Below are positions 10,735 through 23,083 of a stretch of DNA of 64,000 nt, one piece after another. The stretch is taken from the NCBI RefSeq assembly GCF_032884065.1, contig NC_088873.1:37993823-38057822 (forward strand), written 5' to 3'. The position numbers and the translations under genes are program-made. The notes under the pieces were generated by a model. The model was not told where the DNA came from. It worked only from the letters and a program-made list of their open reading frames with translations, and did not search any database. Numbering within the stretch: the stretch's first letter is position 1; every line of letters starts with the position of its first letter. This DNA is from Artemia franciscana (lineage: Eukaryota; Arthropoda; Branchiopoda; Anostraca; Artemiidae).

Positions 10735-12365
10735 GCTAAAAGAAAGAGAAATTTATATGAGTTGGATATTCGGCAATTTAACATGGGAAGATAAGGATTC
10801 AAAATTCTAGCGCTACTCATAGGGTAATGAATGGCAATGTCAGTAAAAAAGTTGAAAATTTCAAAGAAAATTGGATAATAGTGTATAATGCAATATGAAT
10901 GAAGTTTTCCAATTTCTCTTCAAACGACAATTAATCAGTATTTGATATATGTGGTAGTGTGATGAATAGTGTGGTAAATGATTTGTTCAAATATGGTGGT
11001 TATGGAGTTGGAGATAAGTTACTGAAGATTATGAATATGATTTCTAAAAAGAGGAAGTACCTAGCGGTTTTATGAAAACACTAATTAAACCCCTCTATAA
11101 GAAATTTGATAAGAGAGAATGTGACAATTATAGAGGCATTAGCTTGTTGTTCGTAGGAAGCAAATTACTTAATATGATGATACTTTTTAAGCTTAGAGAT
11201 GCTGTAGATAGAGTTTTAAGGTAAGAACAGTGTGGTCTCTAGGAAGGGGAGAGAATGTGTCGACCAAATCTTCACTCTTAGGTTATTAATTGAGAATTGC
11301 CTGGGTCATCGGACACTTTAGTCTTCAGTTTTATAGATTATGAGCAAGTGTTTGATTCTGTTTATAGAAGAGCTTTAGCAAAGGTCCTATCCTGGTTTGG
11401 TATACCAGATAAATACATTAAAATGATTAGTGCTATATACGAGAATAAAATTGCTGCGGATAAGGTAGGAAATGAAGTTAGTAGCTAGTTTCGAAGTGAA
11501 TCAGAAGTTAATCAGGGTTGAGTCCTATCCCCATTTATAGGGATTATTTTGATGGACCTTAGTCCTTATAAGCAGAGCAAAGACAGTGAGAGAACATGAA
11601 ATTCATTCGGAAAGTAAAACTCTCCAAGACTTAGATTATGTTGATAATTTAAGCATCCTAGATCAAAATGTTAGTAAAATGAATGAATTTTTAGAGATTT
11701 TGCGAGTTCAGGGTGCACAAATAAGTTGAAAAATTAATGTTGAGCCGACTAAGTTGCTAAAACTAGGAATAACTGAAGGTGAAAAGTTTGGGTAAAGGAA
11801 AGATCGATCAAGTAGACGGCCTCACTTACCTCGCTAGTATTATTAGTAAAGACGCTGGGTGAAGTGAAGATTTGAAAAGTGGAACAGCCAAGGCTTAGGG
11901 TGTTTATCCACAATTGAAAAAAAAAAATTGGAAGAATATGAAGATAAGTCTGCGCACGAAGATTAGAATATTGGAAGCTACGGTGATGACGTTGGTCAAG
12001 TATGGTTCTAAAGTGTGGGCGCTCCGAAAAACGGAAATTGTACCCAAAACGGACTGTTTTGGGTACGCGGCAGACTGATTGTATCTCAAACAGAAAGCTG
12101 TGCGAAAAATTGGGGCCACAATCCTGCTTCCTAGGGCTATAATGAGAGAAAGTTCGAGATGGATAGGAAACATTCTGCAGATGGAAAATGATAAATTACC
12201 AAAAGGCCAGCCAACCGCCTATTTCCAAACAAAAAACAGGCTTTTAATGTAACGTGATGGAAGATTGGAGGCTTTTAATGTAACGTGATGGAAGATGAGC
12301 GCGTATAGCTGTGCTGGCCTCATATGGTTTGGTGCAGCAGTGAGTTGTTAGTAGCACAATAGTAA
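10735..12365 (+). pseudogene. Decayed RTE-like LINE, reverse transcriptase to C-terminal tail
   Basis: Broken frames run in order through the polymerase: EVPSGFMKTLIKPLYKKFDK, then ECDNYRGISL, then FSFIDYEQVFDSVYRRALAK and VLSWFGIPDKYIKMISAIYE (11297-11488). A 'LSPFIGIILMDL' block follows, then LDYVDNLSIL where an active enzyme has (Y/F)ADDLSIL, then LTYLASIISKD, KISLRTKIRILEATVMTLVK-like and WALRKTE blocks. The tail near 12239 contains a tandemly doubled ~31-bp segment. There are many stops and frameshifts, and the second catalytic Asp is replaced by Asn. It is the same family as the copies at 1 kb, 32 kb and 45-48.6 kb. Confidence 0.85.
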
Positions 12366-12990
12366 AGGAAATCCTATGTAATAAAAAATAATAAAGAAAA
12401 GGTTTTTCTCTAATTAACATTTTGCTGCATACCATATTTTAAGAAAGTCCCATCTACACTTATTATTTTTCCTAGTTTAGACTAAGAAAATAAATTCAAA
12501 TCAGATTTAAAATTCTGGTAATATGTTTAGAAAGATGAGCCTCACACATAATTTATTTTAAAACGTGTATCATTACATATGGTTAATATTTGTAACATGT
12601 TTATATACGATACTAAAAATGTATACTGTGTACAGTTCAGGGAATTTCATTTCTTATATCAACGAGGTTATTTTTTGTGTGACTGAAATCATTCAACATA
12701 ATAAGCTATCAATAAGGAACTAAATCCATTAGAAGTTTTATACTGTACAAATTCTTTTCTTTGTCCATTGTATGTCTGCGCATTTCATTTAACTTTTCAT
12801 TAAAATTGTGTGAAATAGTTGGAAGAAGATACAATTGCACCGGATGGTGGCTATTTAGAACAACTCTGAGTATGACGTAAATAAAGAATGAACAGAACTA
12901 AAAACAAATCATAAGAGTTCTTAAGTGACAGAAAGAACTACATTGAAGGTTAAAACAATATACGCGTAATCAAACAGTTTCAGTGATTAT
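12366..12990. other. No gene; one stray minisatellite unit
   Basis: Apart from a single inverted copy of the 59-bp minisatellite unit at 12808-12846 (GTGTGAAATAGTTGGAAGAA), nothing was recognised. Confidence 0.5.
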
Positions 12991-12999
12991 CCTCACTTC

Positions 13000-13642
13000 T
13001 TGACTTGACTTACTTGACTTATGTCTCCTGCAGGGCATGGTTCAGTGTAGAGAGTGATGTCAGCTTCCTCCAACTTGTGCGATCAGTGGCTAACGCTGGT
13101 GCGTCATGGACATCAATGTTTGTCAGCTTCAAGTATTTCGAAAGACTATCGGACCATGGTTGTTTTGGTCTTCCGCGGGATTGTTTCCAGCCAGCTTCTG
13201 CGGGATTAAAGTCCAGCACAATTTTTGCAGGTGGGTGTGATAGTATTCTAAGGAGATGACCGTAGCATCGTAGACTGCGCTCTGCAATTTGGATGGAAAG
13301 CAGCGTCTGCTGCGTTGTCTATAGTAACTTCTGGTTGCTGGCAAAGTCGAACCATCTCAGGCCTTCTATCCTCCGAAGGCTTTTTGTCTGGAACACCTGG
13401 AGAGAAGGGAGCCGTCGGCAGTAATTACAGAGCCCAAGTACGTGAACTGCTGGACCTCGTCGACAGTAGTCTTTGGTCCAGGGCCACAGGAGGGTTGGCG
13501 ATGCTAGAGGATGGATCAACGACCATAATCTTGGTTTTGTCCCAATTGTCCTGTAGTCCTACTTTCGCAGCTTCTTCTTGGTGCCCACGGATTCCGCCAT
13601 GAATGCCAGCCGTTGGCAAAGTCACTATCCGAAAGGATGCGA
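13000..13642 (-). pseudogene. Fragment of a second RTE-type LINE, C-terminal part
   Basis: The minus-strand frame near 13600-13430 contains EEAAKVGLQDNWDKTKIMVV and DPSSSIANPPVALD. It parallels QKEAAKIGMHINWNKTKIMV / IDPSSPTVSSPVSLD in the fuller copy at 15285-18034. Further downstream, 13219-13019 reads GRPKQPWSDSLSKYLKLTNI and DVHDAPALATDRTSWRKL, the characteristic tail after the polymerase. Both pieces are on the same strand with a frame change between them. The upstream boundary abuts the terminal-hairpin element at 13643. As its content overlaps that of the neighbouring copy, it is a separate insertion, not that copy's missing 3' end. Confidence 0.8.
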
Positions 13643-15281
13643 TTGCTCCGTATATGAAATGGGTTGTCCCCTCCGCAATCCCTCGCTCTTTACGCTAAAG
13701 TTTTTAATTGTTTTAAAAAGTAGAATTGTGGCAAAGGGGACAACCCATTTCATATACAGAGTAATTTCTGTTCGTTTTAAGTTTTAATATCGCTCCTTAC
13801 TTTCAGTTTAAAAAACTAGTTTTTCTTATTTAATTTCTGAACGTTTTTTAAATAATGCATTTTTGATTTTGGCTCTCCGCACATAAATTATTAAAATGAA
13901 ATTTACATATTAATTCTTTTTTTTTGGCTAAATGGCTTTCTCTTAGTTTTGATCAGACGATCTTGAGAAATAAGGGGTGGGGAAGGAGGCCTAGTTGCCC
14001 TCCAATTTTTCGGTTACTTAAAAAGGCTACTAGAACTTTTAATTTTTAACGAATGTTTTTATTAGTAAAAAATATACGTAACTTAAGAATTAACTTACGT
14101 AACAAACTTTTATATTCTTATATTTTTTGTTATGTATATGAGGGGGTTGGTCCCCCCGTTAATACCTCGCCTTTTACACTAAATCTTAAGTTTTATCCCA
14201 ATTCTTTAAGAATGACCCCTGAATCAGAAAGGCCGTAGAATAAATAGTTGAAATTACTAAAAATACTTTAGCATAAAGAGCAAGGTATTTATCTTCTCCT
14301 AAATACCTCGCTCTTTATGCTAAAGTATTTTTAGAACCCCTCATATGCGTAAAAATCTCTGTCCATTTTAAGTTTTAATGCTACTCCTTACTTTCAGTTG
14401 AAAAAACTTTTTCGTCTTTATTTTTCATTGTTTTTTTTTATAGTAATGCTAGAAAATCCCGCGCCCTTTTCATTAAATTTCTCTTACCCCATGACATATT
14501 CCTCCAAGAGAAGATCCTCCCACATAGCCCTCTCCCCTCAACCCCAACCCAAACCAAAAAAAATCCCCCTGAAAACGTCTGTACACTTCCCAATAACCAT
14601 TACTGTATATAAACACTGGACAAAGTTTGTAAATTGCAGGCCCCTCCCAGGGACTGTGGGGGAGTGAGTCACTTCAAAGACATAGTTAATATGGTTTTCG
14701 ACTATGCGGTACAAAATGGCTATCTCAAAATTTGGATTCGTTGACTTTGGGAAAAAAAATGAGCGTGGGAGGGGGCATAGGAGCCCTCCAGTTTTTTTGG
14801 TCACTTAAAAAGGGCACTAGAACTTTTCATTTCCGTTGGAATGAGCCCTCTTGCGAGATTCTAGGACCACTTGGTCGATACGATAATCCCTGGGGAAAAA
14901 AAAGAAGAAAAACAAATAAACACGCACCCGTGATCTGTCTTCTGACAGAAAATACGAAATTCAACATTTTTGTAGATAGGAGCTTGAAATTTTTTCTATA
15001 GGGTTCTCTGATACGCTGAATGCGATGGTGTGATTTTTGTTAAGATTCTTTGACTTTTAGGGGGGTGTTTCCCCCTATTTTCCAAAATAAGGCAAATTTT
15101 CTCAGGCTCGTAACTTTGGATGACAAAGATTAAATTTGATGAAACTCATATATTTAGAATCAACATGAAAATTCGATTCTTTTGATGTATCTTTTAGCAT
15201 CAAAATTCCGTTTTTTAGAGTTTCGTTTACTATTGAGCCGGGTCGCTCCTTACTACAGTTCGTTACCACGAACTGTTTGAT
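13643..15281 (+). mobile_element. Terminal-hairpin element, copy A
   Basis: A non-coding ~1.6-kb repeat of the family described at 46575. It begins within the 'CGCTCTTTACGCTAAAG' module, contains the inverted pair around 14263-14337 (CTAAAAATACTTTAGCATAA mirrored), then the 'GACTTTGGGAAAAAAAA' module near 14740. It ends with a perfect 9-bp hairpin at 15255-15276 (ACAGTTCGT, loop TACC, ACGAACTGT) plus TTGAT. It separates two minus-strand RTE fragments. No open frame looks like a protein. Confidence 0.8.
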
Positions 15282-15284
15282 GTG

Positions 15285-17022
15285 GTGGCATTCGAAGCAG
15301 GTGTCCGAATCATCGTAAGGTTCGCTCGGCTACTTGAGTCAAAAACCGAGACTGCTTCGTGAGTTGCAGAAGCTTCTAATTGCTGACGAAGTCGGACCAT
15401 CGTAGGCCCTCGATCCTCCTCAAGCTCTTCGACTGAAATACGTCGATTTCTTTGAGGTTTGCAGCTGATGCTTGCCATGCCGACTAGGCCGTTGAAGATC
15501 CGCAGTTTTGTTGTACGAATGATGTTTGGTTTTCGCCAGAGGTGACGGATCAGTCTGCCCATAGCAGAAGGCGCTTTGGATAATCTCGCTTGCATCTCGG
15601 GGAAAAGCGAGCCATCTGAAGAAATTATGGAGCCCAGGTAGGTGAACTCTTGAACAACTTCGATGCCAGTGGGGCTGTCCAGGCTAACTGGAGAGCTAAC
15701 AGTTGGAGAAGACGGGTCTATGACCATAATTTTAGTTTTGTTCCAGTTTATATGCATTCCTATTTTGGCAGCCTCTTTTTGTAGAATTCGGAGTGCTTCC
15801 AGCAGCTGCTCCATGGAGTTTGCCAGAATGGCCAAATCTTCAGCAAAATCAACATCTGTGATTGCACGATATTTAAATTTGAGCCCAAAGCTGAGACGCG
15901 AAGTGGTTTTTGTCATAATGTAATCTACGATGACGTTGAAGAGCTCTGGGGCCACTGCACATCCTTGGTGCACTCCTGTCGTGATTTGAAAGAACTGGCT
16001 GTGTCGGCTGTTTACTTGTACACAGCTCTCCTTCTAATGTTGCAGTGCCTTTAGAAGTCTGCAATATTTCTCAGGAAGGCAAGTCAACTCTGGAATCTGC
16101 CAAAGAGCTTCTCGATCAACTGAGTCAAATGCAGCAAGGAAGTCGACGAAAGCAATAAATGCTTTCTGTCGAAACTATGTGGTCTTCTCTACTATTTGTC
16201 GAATTGTGAAAATCTGCTCGATGGTTGAACGGTCCGAGATAAAACCAGCTTGCTTCGGTCGCCATATTTTTCGAATGATATTCCGACATCGATCCAGCAG
16301 GACCATTGAAAACGGTTTGTCAGGGACTGACAGTGGGGCTATTCCCCGTTAGTTGTAGCAGTCACTTCTTGAGCCTTCCCTCTTCCATAAAGGAATGATG
16401 ACACCTTTGGCCAATCCTCAGGAATTATCTCTTTTTCCCCGATTGTACAGAACAGGGTGTGGAGACACAGGAGCATTGCAGGACCTTCATATTTAAGCAG
16501 CTCTGAGCTTATGTCACAGATACCAGCAGGTTTATTATTCTTGAGGCATTTTACTGCATATTCGGTTTCTGAGGGCCTGAAAGGCTCGTCTGGAGGAACA
16601 TCTGTTTCAGGTCTTTGACTGCTAGGTTGGCTGTGGCTCTCATTAGGAGGCACGGACGGGCTAGTATTGTTGAGGAGTGAACAGTGGTCCTTCCACCGCT
16701 CAAGACAAGAGCCTTCATCAGAAAGAAGTGTCCTATCCCTGGATAGGACGGGACCCAAGGTGGGAGTTTTATTTTCCGTGAGGTCTCGGAGATGCTTGAA
16801 TAGGCTACCCGTGTCTTTCTTTTTTGCAGCTAGTTCAATTTCATCGGTTTTCCTTGCAACAAACTGGGTTCCGTCCCGATGAATGAGTCTGGTCCGCACT
16901 CTAATGAGCCTTCGATATGTGGTCATGTCCCCAAGAAGTCTTGCCTTCCGTCTTTGCTCTATGACTTGCAGTGTGCCATTGGTTAGCCACAATTTCTTTG
17001 GGTAACTCCTCTTGCCGAGCAC
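15285..17022 (-). pseudogene. RTE-type LINE (CFDP2-like), reverse transcriptase region
   Basis: Minus-strand frames 17022-16339 and 15973-15285 cover the pre-polymerase segment and the polymerase. The first has SLFKHLRDLTENKTPTLGPV and ends in NNKPAGICDISSELLKYEGP ... IPEDWPKVSSFLYGRGK; the second starts HQGCAVAPELFNVIVDYIM. The catalytic box reads DVDFAEDLAIL, where the family has ADD, so the first catalytic Asp of the pair is Glu. EFTYLGSIISSDG, the usual block after the palm, follows. Between the two ORFs, broken frames keep FRQKAFIAFVDFLAAFDSVD-like signals near 16200-16090. The 3' end is cut by the hairpin element at 15281. Stops and the altered box show it is dead. Confidence 0.85.
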
Positions 17023-18010
17023 TAGTTGTGCTGCTTCGCTAGTCTGCGATTTAAAATGTTGTCAGAGATCCTCGCTGCTATTAAGTGAGCCAAGTGGCTC
17101 GAAGCGATTCACAATCTTAACACTGTACTTCTGGCTAGTATCTGGCTCCTTTAGTTTCACAATATCTGCAGCAACGGGTTTTCTTTCCGATCGTTGCGCA
17201 TGGAGGTGAAGCCAGAAATCAGCGCACGCAAGCCTGTGGTCTGCGTTTCCGAGCTCTGCTGATCTGTAAGTTCTGCAATTCTTCAACGATGATCTCCAGC
17301 ACTCGGAAATAATGACATAGTCAATCATCTTCTTTGTACGACCGTCGTTACTATACCACGTGTACAGGTGGATAGTTTTATTCTTGAAATAGGTGTTTGC
17401 AATACAGAGGTCGTGAGATCGGCAGAGTTCAAGTAGGCGAAGCCCATTGTCGTTAAGTGGGTCGGGGATACAGGACCAATTTTGCCACGCCATACACCCA
17501 TATCATCGCACGCTGTCGCATTGAAGTTACCGAGGAGAACAGTTGTATCACGGGGGGAGCACTGTCGCAAGGCATCTGGACAAAGCAGAGTAGAAATCTT
17601 CCTTAGTCACATCGCCAGAATTGCTGGTCGGGGCATAGCACACGATGACAGTCATCTTGCCATGCTTGTGTCCAAAGCGGGCCTTCATTAATCTGTCAGA
17701 TACGGCTTCGTGTAAAAGTAAGGCCTTTCTTGCAAGGCTGTTTAGAGCAAGGTCAACGCCATTCCTTCTCGTGCTTCCTCCAGACCAGAGCAACGAGTCA
17801 CTGTTACCTATTCGCTCTTCTCCGCATCCGGTAAGACGAGTTTCTGTAAGACCCGTAATCGACACTTTATTCTTACGAAGTTCTTCTGAGAGTAGGTTCT
17901 TTGACGCAGGTGCATTCGGAGTCAAGACATTCCAAGTGGATGTTCGTAGCCCCCTTTGGTCCATAAGGTTTAGTCTGTCAGTCTTCCTGACGTCCGTCAG
18001 CATGTCCGCT
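17023..18010 (-). pseudogene. RTE-type LINE, apurinic/apyrimidinic-like endonuclease region
   Basis: This is the 5' part of the element at 15285. On the minus strand, 18003-17548 begins with STWNVLTPNAPASK, then VSITGLTETRLTG and MTVIVCYAPTSNSGD. A frameshift moves to 17570-17325 with TTVLLGNFNATACDDMG; the family has GDFNA, so the catalytic Asp is Asn here. A second shift leads to 17493-17062, with WYSNDGRTKKMIDYVIIS and ELGNADHRLACADFWL (the family's SDHR). Motif order matches the exonuclease/endonuclease/phosphatase fold found at the N-terminus of RTE LINEs and of CFDP2-like domesticated copies. Three frames and an altered active site mark a pseudogene. Confidence 0.87.
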
Positions 18011-18039
18011 GACGCGCGATGGTCGAGATCTTAAATGGG

Positions 18040-19680
18040 AGTCGGGGTCCGTGGCCATTTTGTCACTTTTCATAGCACTTAATTTTCGGGTGAAGGGGGT
18101 CAATAGCGAAACCGACCCTAGGCCTGGAATCTGATTAGAGCTAGGTTATACCTAGGTACTGACAATCCTGAGGTGGGCTCCACCTGGCACATGAGGTTGC
18201 GGCCACCCTGATCGGAGTGTCTTTTTAGGGGGTATACCCCATATTCAGAGGCACTTGGTCAGCTGACAGAGTCTGCCTTATTCCGGACGAACTCCATTCA
18301 ATGCTTCAAGAATCTATTTTCTAACGCTTAAAGTGAGGAAAAATTACCCTATTGCACCTTTTAAGTTTCGCTTTATTTGCTTTAAATAACACCATTTTTG
18401 GGATTGACTTTTTGAAAAGCAGTTAGTAAATGAAATACTTGACATCACCAACCAGCTATATTTGCCATAGTTCAATATATTTCCAGGAAAGCTCTTGTCG
18501 AAATTTATTGCAAGCGATGGTCAACCATCCTTTACGATAAACTGCTCTCAAGAGCAAGGTTGGTAGACCTTCCAAATATAAAGATGTGGTTGGTGTATCT
18601 GGTATACTGTGCTGGTTTATCTGGTGTATACACCAGATACACCGTACTGTGTTGGTTTGTTCCATTAAAAGTTTTTTTCAATTTTTAATACGCTTCTTCT
18701 ACGTAAAAAATTTACTTTCCGGATTACCGTCTTTTAAGTCAGTTTCCTAGGTTATAAGCCTCTTCTGGTGAGTTAAATAGCAATCTGACACAGTGTAATA
18801 GCTTTAGATAATGTCTTCTTAAAAGCTTTTTGACTTCCAAGTCCATTATTTTATCCTGACTATGAGAAAGTAAACATTGTATTTTTTAAACCAGGTTTTT
18901 AGTTTATTATCAGCAACTGTGAATGAAGCTTAGAAGTCGGCGGTAACTATTTGAATTTTATGAATTTCTTGCTTTTTTCATCGCACAGAAATAATACGTT
19001 TAAAATGCAAATGATATTTAAAAATACAATGTTTCATCACTGTTAGGTCATTATTGACATGAATATCTCTGCTTACTGTTCATTACCCGATCTGTTTGAT
19101 TAACATGACTTTTTTGTCTTTAAGTATTAAGTAGTTCCTTTCATATCTTGCACCATCCACACATACTAGGCTTAGTGGCAATAAATCACGACTCCCCACC
19201 CCTGAGTACGGCCTGACCTATTTGTATTTTTACTTAATAAATGTTGTTTTTTTAACAACACTGTTAGTGTTCCAGAAGTGGTGGTAATGTTGGACTAGAC
19301 ATCCAGTTAGATTAAACTTGCCCCACCATTAAGACAATTGGGTGTATTATACTGACTGAATCTGATAATATTCGGCAATAAAGGCATCTGCGCCTCACTC
19401 ATTATCTTTTCCCCAACAGAACACAAACATAGTGTTATGGTGTGTCGTTTTCAATTCAAACAATAGCGTAACTACGTTTTATTATTTGGTATTGCAATTA
19501 TTGTAAATAAATTATAACGAGCCGTCAAATAAAGCTACTTTATTATTAGAAATTAAATATTATTGAAATTAAAAATTAAATAATATTAAATATTGTTAGA
19601 GATTAAATATTATTAGAAATTATTAGAAATTAAGTAGCCAGTGGAATCGTTGTTTTTTTACACTGGGATACAAAATGAGC
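18040..19680. other. Mostly unrecognised DNA with one palindrome
   Basis: No gene was found. A perfect 22-bp palindrome lies at 18618-18639 (half-site TATCTGGTGTA). It is flanked by two partial repeats of 'CTGTGCTGGTTTATCTGG'. AT-rich imperfect repeats of AAATTAAATATTATT occupy 19545-19640. Confidence 0.45.
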
Positions 19681-19689
19681 AAGGCATGA

Positions 19690-21284
19690 TTAAGAAAATT
19701 CTTTTTTTGGCTAAATAGCTTTCTCTTAGTTTTGATCAGACAATTTTGAGAAATAAGGGGTGGGGAAGGAGGCCTAGTTGCCCTCCAATTTTTCGGTTGC
19801 TTAAAAAGGCAACTAGAACTTTTAATTTTTAACGAAAATTTTTATTAGTAAAAAAATATACGTAACTTAAGAATTAACTTACATAACAAACTTTTATATT
19901 CTTAAATTTTTAATTATATATATGAGGGGGTTTGTCCCCTCGTTAATACCTCGCTCTTTACGCTAAATCTTAAGTTTTGTCCCAATTCTTTAATAATGAC
20001 CCATAAATCAGAAAGGCCGTAGAATAAATAGTTGAAATTACTAAAAATACTTTAGCATAAAGAGCGAATTATTTATCTCTTCCTAAAGACCTCGCTCTTT
20101 ATGCTAAAGTATTTTTAGAACCCCTCATATGCGTAATAATCTCTGTTCGTTTTAAGTTTTAATGCTACTCCTTACTTTCAGTTGAAAAAACTTTTCATGT
20201 TTATTTTTTCATTATTTTTTTTTATAGTAATGCTAGAAAATCCTGCGCCCTTTTCTTTGAATTTCTCTTCCCCCATGAAATATTTCTCCAAGGAAAGATC
20301 CTCCCACATAACCCCCTCTCCTCAACCACACCCCCAACCAAAAAATCCCCTTGAAAACGTCGGTACACTTCCCCAATAACCATTACTGTATGTAAACATT
20401 GGTCAAAGCTTGTAACTTGCAGCCCCTCCCCCAGGGACTGTGGGAGAGTAAGTCATCCCCAAAAACATAGTTATTATGGTTTTCGACTATGCGGAACAAA
20501 AGAACTATCTCAAAATTTCGATCCGTTGACTTTGGGAAAAAAACGAGCGTGGGAGGGGGCCTAGGTGCCCTCCAATTTTCTTGGTTACTTAAAAAGGGCA
20601 CTAGAACTTTTCATTTCCGTTAGAATGAGCCCTCGTGCAACATTCTAGGACCGCTTGGTCGATACGATGACCCCTGGAAAAAAAAAACTAACAAACACGC
20701 ACCCGTCATCTGTCTTCTGGCAAAAAAATTGGAAATTCCACATTTTATTAGATTGGACCTCCGTTGACTTTGGGAAAAAAACGAGCGTGGGAGGGGGCCT
20801 AGGTGCCCTCCAATTTTCTTGGTCACTTAAAAAGGGCACTAGAACTTTTTATTTCTGTTAGAATGAGCCCTCGTGCAACATTCTAGGACCGCTTGGTCGA
20901 TACGATGACCCCTGAAAAAAAAAACTAACAAACACGCACCCGTCATCTGTCTTCTGGCAAAAAATAGGAAATTCCACATTTTATTAGATTGGACCTTGAA
21001 ATTTTTGCAATAGGGTTCTCTGATGCGATGGTGGGATTTTCGTTAAGATTCTATGACTTTTAGGGGGTATTTCCTCCCATTTTCCAAAATAAGGCAAATT
21101 TTCTCAGGCTCGTAACTTTTGATGACAAAGACTAAATTTAATGGAACCTTATATATTTGAAATCAGCCTGACAATCCGATTCTTTTGATGTATCTTTTAA
21201 CATCGAAATTCCGTTTTTTAGAGTTTCGTTTGCTATTGAACCGGGTCGCTCCTTACTACAGTTCGTTACCACTAACTGTTTGAT
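19690..21284 (+). mobile_element. Terminal-hairpin element, copy B, with an internal tandem duplication
   Basis: It is co-oriented with copy A and collinear with it from 'GGCTAAATAGCTTTCTCTTA' to the terminal hairpin at 21258-21279, where one arm has a single mismatch (ACTAACTGT). It lacks the first ~270 bp of copy A. The segment starting 'TTGACTTTGGGAAAAAAACG' occurs twice, at 20527 and 20764, a 237-bp direct duplication with almost identical halves. The inner mirrored pair (20040-20115) is kept. It is non-coding. Confidence 0.8.
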
Positions 21285-21306
21285 AAATTATGTCTGTTTG
21301 ACTCAG

Positions 21307-21505
21307 TACAAAAAAATACTACTATTTCCATTGAGGTCCCACTTGCTCTGTCTGAATGCCCTGTAAGTTTAAGTCTCAAGGGAAGCAAAAAATTGACCAA
21401 ATTTTATGTGTCACATGTTGGTACAGCCAAACGTCGAAGTACTTTGTCTTCATTGACGGCAACCAAAACCTGTCTACTGCAAGATTCAAGCTTATCTACG
21501 ACCAT
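21307..21505 (+). CDS. Weak exon candidate of unknown gene
   Basis: TTTGACTCAG ends at 21306 and ACCAT/GTAAGT sits at 21505/21506. One frame is open across the whole 199 bp and reads QKNTTISIEVPLALSECPVS, LSLKGSKKLTKFYVSHVGTA, KRRSTLSSLTATKTCLLQDS. This Ser/Thr/Lys-rich sequence would suit a cytoplasmic loop. It ends in a phase that does not join directly to the receptor exon at 32292. Another frame is also open over most of the span. It could belong to the receptor gene or be chance. Confidence 0.25.
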
Positions 21506-21648
21506 GTAAGTTTTGGCCCATTTTGGATGCCTAGAACCACTCCAAGATTAATATAAATTTTTATCCCTGGAACTTGTATTTGTCTGATTGGAATAAGTTT
21601 CTGCCTCAAGTTCTTACTGTATTGATTCTTCTGAGTAGTTAAGGCTTA

Positions 21649-21935
21649 GGCACCTGAGAAGAGCGAGGAGGAGGGGCTTGTTGCATTCAAATATCTCCTC
21701 AACACACTTAAATTTTTCAACTTAATACCCTCAGTCGTTCTTTAGATATTGTTGATCATCCCTTTTCACAACTAGCAAGCATATAGTGGATTTTGATTGT
21801 GTTTGGTGTCCTCTCAGCATTTACTTAAAGTTTCACCTTATTACCCTGTGTCTTTTTGGAGACCCAGGATCAAACGTGCCGTCTTTCCCAATTAAATTCA
21901 TCATATGCTAACAATGGGTAAAATTCAAAACTTGT
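21649..21935 (+). repeat. Left arm of a ~287-bp inverted duplication
   Basis: From GGCACCTGAGAAGAGCGAGG to CAAAACTTGT this segment is the reverse complement of 25013-25300 with only scattered differences, including an extra GAGGAGATGTT in the right arm. The arms enclose 3.1 kb with a tandem array and a deleted Helitron. No coding content was found. Confidence 0.93.
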
Positions 21936-23075
21936 ACCCCTTGCCTTGGAGAATAGGGGTCGTTATCTCCAGAGGCATAGTTACTGGACATTTGGACTCT
22001 TTCGAACATCTCAAATTTGGATTCAATTATCAAATTTTCTATTTAAAATTGAAATCATCAATTTGATTTGTCAATTTTATATCTCAAATTTTGATAGAAT
22101 GAATGTGGGGAAAACGGCTGGGGGGGCTGGTGGCCCTTTGATCACTCTGGATTCTTAAAAAGTAGCTATAACTTCCAATTTAAAATCAAAGGAACCCCTT
22201 AAAAGTTTGTACGACCGACCGTTCAACAAAAACCTTATATGTTAACAATATGCAACTCTCATAAGTTACAAACCTCGGGGTTGTGAGCAGTTTTGACAAC
22301 CCTGGAAGCATAGTTATTTTTCCCTTTTGACTAATTTAAACAACATAGCTATCTCAAATTTCGATCGTATTTATTGGGAGGAAAAAGGCGTAGGGGGTTG
22401 GTTGCCCTCCGATTGTTTTTACTCTCATAAAGACCTCTAGAGCTTGTTTTCCAGTAGAATGAGCCCACTCCGAATTTATGCAACCACCCCTTCCATAAAA
22501 ACCTTTTATTTTAACAGTGAGCAACTTGCACAACTTATAGCTGTTGCCCTGGGGGCTTGGCGAGAGAGAGTTGTCAAGCCTGAAACTATAGCTATTTGAC
22601 CTTCAGCCTTTTTAAAACGTAATTTCTATCTCAAAATTTTGACCAGAAGTAATTAGGGGAAAAGGACGTGGGGGGTGCTGGTTCTCTTCTGATCAACATT
22701 TGACTGTTAAAAAGAGAACTATAGATAACTTTCAATTTCAAATCAGACGAGCCTCCTCCGAAGTTTATACGACCACTCCTTATCAATAATCTTATATATT
22801 AAGAAGGGGCAACTTGCATAACTTACAGCCCCTTCGTCGGGGCTTTGGAGGGTTTTTTCAACCCAGAAGGCATAGTTATTTGACCTTCAGACTATTTTCA
22901 ACAAAATATCTCGTACAAATTTTGATTGGATGCATTTGGGGAAAATAGGGTTTGGCTTGGGGGATAGTTGTCCTCTGATAACCTTTGACCCTTAAAAAGA
23001 GCACTAGACACTTCCAATTCCCAATTGAATTAGCCCCTTTAAAGTTTATTCGGCAACCTTTTCCATATGCGAGTC
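21936..23075. repeat. Tandem array of ~285-bp units related to the hairpin-element module
   Basis: Four diverged units begin near 21925, 22238, 22520 and 22808. Each has 'CAACTT(G)CA', then a 'CATAGTTATTT' or 'TATAGCTATTT' block, 'ATCTCAAATTTTGA', a G-rich 'GGGGAAAA' stretch, 'CTTAAAAAG(A)GCACTA' and 'AAGTTTATACGACC'. The same order occurs in the ~237-bp module of the terminal-hairpin elements (20400-20680), which is doubled in copy B. The array thus looks like an expanded, older version of that module. Confidence 0.72.
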
Positions 23076-23083
23076 CTTCTAAA

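Noticed and set aside
13000-18010. Single RTE element from 18 kb to 13 kb interrupted only by the hairpin element
   Set aside because: The 13.0-13.6 kb part repeats coding sequence also present at 15.3-15.8 kb, so it is a second copy.
18618-18639. Regulatory operator at the 22-bp palindrome
   Set aside because: No gene is near, and it lies among short local repeats of the same motif.
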